DNA of 45,366 nucleotides from Candidatus Moduliflexus flocculans (lineage in GTDB: Bacteria; Moduliflexota; Moduliflexia; Moduliflexales; Moduliflexaceae). Made by a program: the position numbers and the translations under genes. The notes beneath the pieces are model-generated. The model was not told the DNA's origin, ran no database searches, and saw nothing but the letters and a program-made list of their open reading frames with translations. Positions 44,483 through 45,366 of this stretch are shown here, piece after piece (position 1 is the stretch's first letter; each line of letters opens with the position of its first letter). The DNA lies in contig DF820456.1 of assembly GCA_000739515.1 (NCBI GenBank), forward strand, positions 547,195 to 592,560, in the 5' to 3' direction.

Positions 44483-44602
44483 ATGTTCTTCTTTATCATG
44501 TGCATTATTACGATTGTTGATTTCATGATCCCAGACCCGGTGCCTTTTCTTGATGAATTGGTGCTTATGTTTTTGACAGCCTTGTCAGCAAAGACAGAGT
44601 AA
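44483..44602 (+). CDS. Small membrane protein, 39 residues
   Basis: GGAGGG precedes the ATG. The product MFFFIMCIITIVDFMIPDP... is one hydrophobic segment followed by PDPVPFLDELVL, a phrase shared with small DUF1232/DUF6116-like membrane proteins. It is too short for most ORF callers but the ribosome binding site, hydrophobicity and position in a plus-strand cluster support it. Confidence 0.6.
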   Translation: MFFFIMCIITIVDFMIPDPVPFLDELVLMFLTALSAKTE

Positions 44603-44693
44603 ACGAGAAACAATGATGGGCGCACATCAAAATCTACGCCGTCTTGTGCGCCTGATGACAAGGCGGTGTCCCCTATCAATGGAGGAAAATACC

Positions 44694-45065
44694 ATGAAAG
44701 AGTATAAGATATTTCAACATCCGCAGGGCACAATCGAAGCCGTAAAACAAGGATGGTCGTGGCCAGCGTTTTTCTTTGGCTGCATCTGGGCGCTGGTGAA
44801 AAAAATGACCGGATTGGGAATCGGCGTCCTGGCCGCATTTATCGTCTTAGGCGCCATTTCCGCTTCTGCCGGAGGCGACGCAGAACAGGCGATTGATGGG
44901 CTGACGAGTCTGGGCGGCTTCGTGTTAGCCATTGTGTTCGGCGTCAACGGCAATGCATGGCGCGAGAAGAATCTGACAGCGCGGGGCTTTGCGTATAAAA
45001 CGACGGTGCAAGCCGCCACGCCGGAAGGCGCGACGGCGCTCTATCCGCAAAAGAGCGCAGTGTGA
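44694..45065 (+). CDS. DUF2628-type membrane protein
   Basis: The 123-residue protein begins KEYKIFQHPQGTIEAVKQGWSWPAFFFGCIWALVKK, the DUF2628 signature (cytoplasmic segment, then Trp-rich first helix), with two further hydrophobic helices. GGAGGAAAATACC precedes the ATG at 44694. Function is unknown; family members are small inner-membrane proteins. Confidence 0.85.
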   Translation: MKEYKIFQHPQGTIEAVKQGWSWPAFFFGCIWALVKKMTGLGIGVLAAFIVLGAISASAGGDAEQAIDGLTSLGGFVLAIVFGVNGNAWREKNLTARGFAYKTTVQAATPEGATALYPQKSAV

Positions 45066-45083
45066 TACATGAGGGACTTAATA

Positions 45084-45119
45084 TTCAGACGTGTCAAATC
45101 ACGGTTTGACATGTCTGAA
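45084..45119. terminator. TTCAGACGTGTCAAATC hairpin after DUF2628 gene
   Basis: TTCAGAC-TGTCAAA and TTTGACA-GTCTGAA arms with small mismatches form a hairpin 20 bases past the stop. The inner TGTCAAATC/GTTTGACA words also occur in the neighbouring repeat. No T-run follows, so its role as terminator is uncertain. Confidence 0.45.
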
Positions 45120-45124
45120 CGCCT

Positions 45125-45238
45125 GTAGTGCATTGTAACGTTAATTTTTAGGAGTGCGAAATCTCGATTTCGCCTGTCAAATCGAGATTTGACACTCCTG
45201 CAAACTATTAAAAATTTCTGAAACAGTGTAGTAGTACA
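45125..45238. repeat. ACTACACTGTTTC element, 114-bp copy
   Basis: It contains two consecutive hairpins: GGAGTGCGAAATC...GATTTCGC and TGTCAAATCGAGATTTGACA, then GCAAACTATTAAAAATT and GAAACAGTGTAGTAGTACA. It is a larger, composite relative of the elements at 14226 and 16761. It fills the space between the DUF2628 gene and the last gene. Confidence 0.75.
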
Positions 45239-45320
45239 TTAAATCATTATTTTTTAATAGACAAAAGATTCATGACTGATTCTTCTGGTCAACACCATTT
45301 TTCCAAAGGAGGAGACGATC

Positions 45321-45366
45321 ATGAATCAGACCACATATCGTATACACTTACCTCATGAGGATATCC
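45321..45366 (+). CDS. Start of a gene running off the window
   Basis: ATG at 45321 is preceded by AAAGGAGGAGACGATC, a very strong ribosome binding site. The first codons read MNQTTYRIHLPHEDI and the frame is open to the edge. Too little is present for identification. Confidence 0.6.
   Translation, partial: MNQTTYRIHLPHEDI

Overview
The window is about 45 kb of Gram-negative-type bacterial DNA of moderate GC. It carries signal peptides, a PEP-CTERM sorting signal, a sigma-54 activator, a Wzm/Wzt polysaccharide exporter, large chemoreceptors and many families of short dispersed palindromic repeats. This mix suggests a large-genome environmental bacterium with elaborate signalling. A KSB3/Modulibacteria-like or similar uncultured lineage would fit, but that is inference, as there is no rRNA or marker gene here. 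No tRNA, rRNA, CRISPR array or transposase was seen.

Layout. 1-7609 (minus): a polysaccharide export operon, in transcription order wzm, GDP-fucose synthase, Uma2 endonuclease-like protein, wzt, then three tandem membrane/SGNH paralogs, the last cut by the window edge and absent from a simple complete-ORF list. 7832-11324 (minus): SDR, zinc alcohol dehydrogenase and PHP-like hydrolase, a small catabolic set. 11844-14199 (minus): MFS transporter, TspO and DUF4416. 14456-17875 (minus): NAD-type 6-phosphogluconate dehydrogenase, 6-phosphogluconolactonase and a GH13 glycosidase. 17980-23829 (minus): two paralogous periplasmic binding proteins and a chemoreceptor with about 13 consecutive HAMP units. 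24148-26025 (minus): a membrane glycerophosphodiester phosphodiesterase.

26026-29095 is the most striking regulatory region. A PEP-CTERM protein gene (plus strand) is preceded by four 17-bp inverted-repeat sites, a sigma-54 -24/-12 promoter and a cyclic-di-GMP-I riboswitch whose P1 helix competes with a hairpin covering the ribosome binding site. Convergent with it, and overlapping its 3' end, is a PrsR-type sigma-54 response regulator. Next is a soluble receptor fusing a chemoreceptor signalling domain to a C-terminal sugar-binding-type periplasmic-binding-protein fold (29345-32095). A secreted phospholipase D-like protein (frameshifted), a phosphotriesterase-family hydrolase and an aldo/keto reductase follow.

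37784-42679 (minus) is a translationally coupled four-gene operon: sigma-70-family factor, zinc-finger protein, Lon-type (S16) protease domain joined through an internal twin-arginine-like segment to TPRs, and a protein with a DUF4145-like C-terminus. It looks like a self-contained regulatory or conflict system and is the best candidate for an undescribed system. The plus-strand genes beyond it (42914-45366) encode small secreted and membrane proteins. A motif near the sigma-factor start is repeated upstream of them.

Two genes (near 22567 and 34846) need a one-base correction to read through. These may be sequence errors or genuine mutations.
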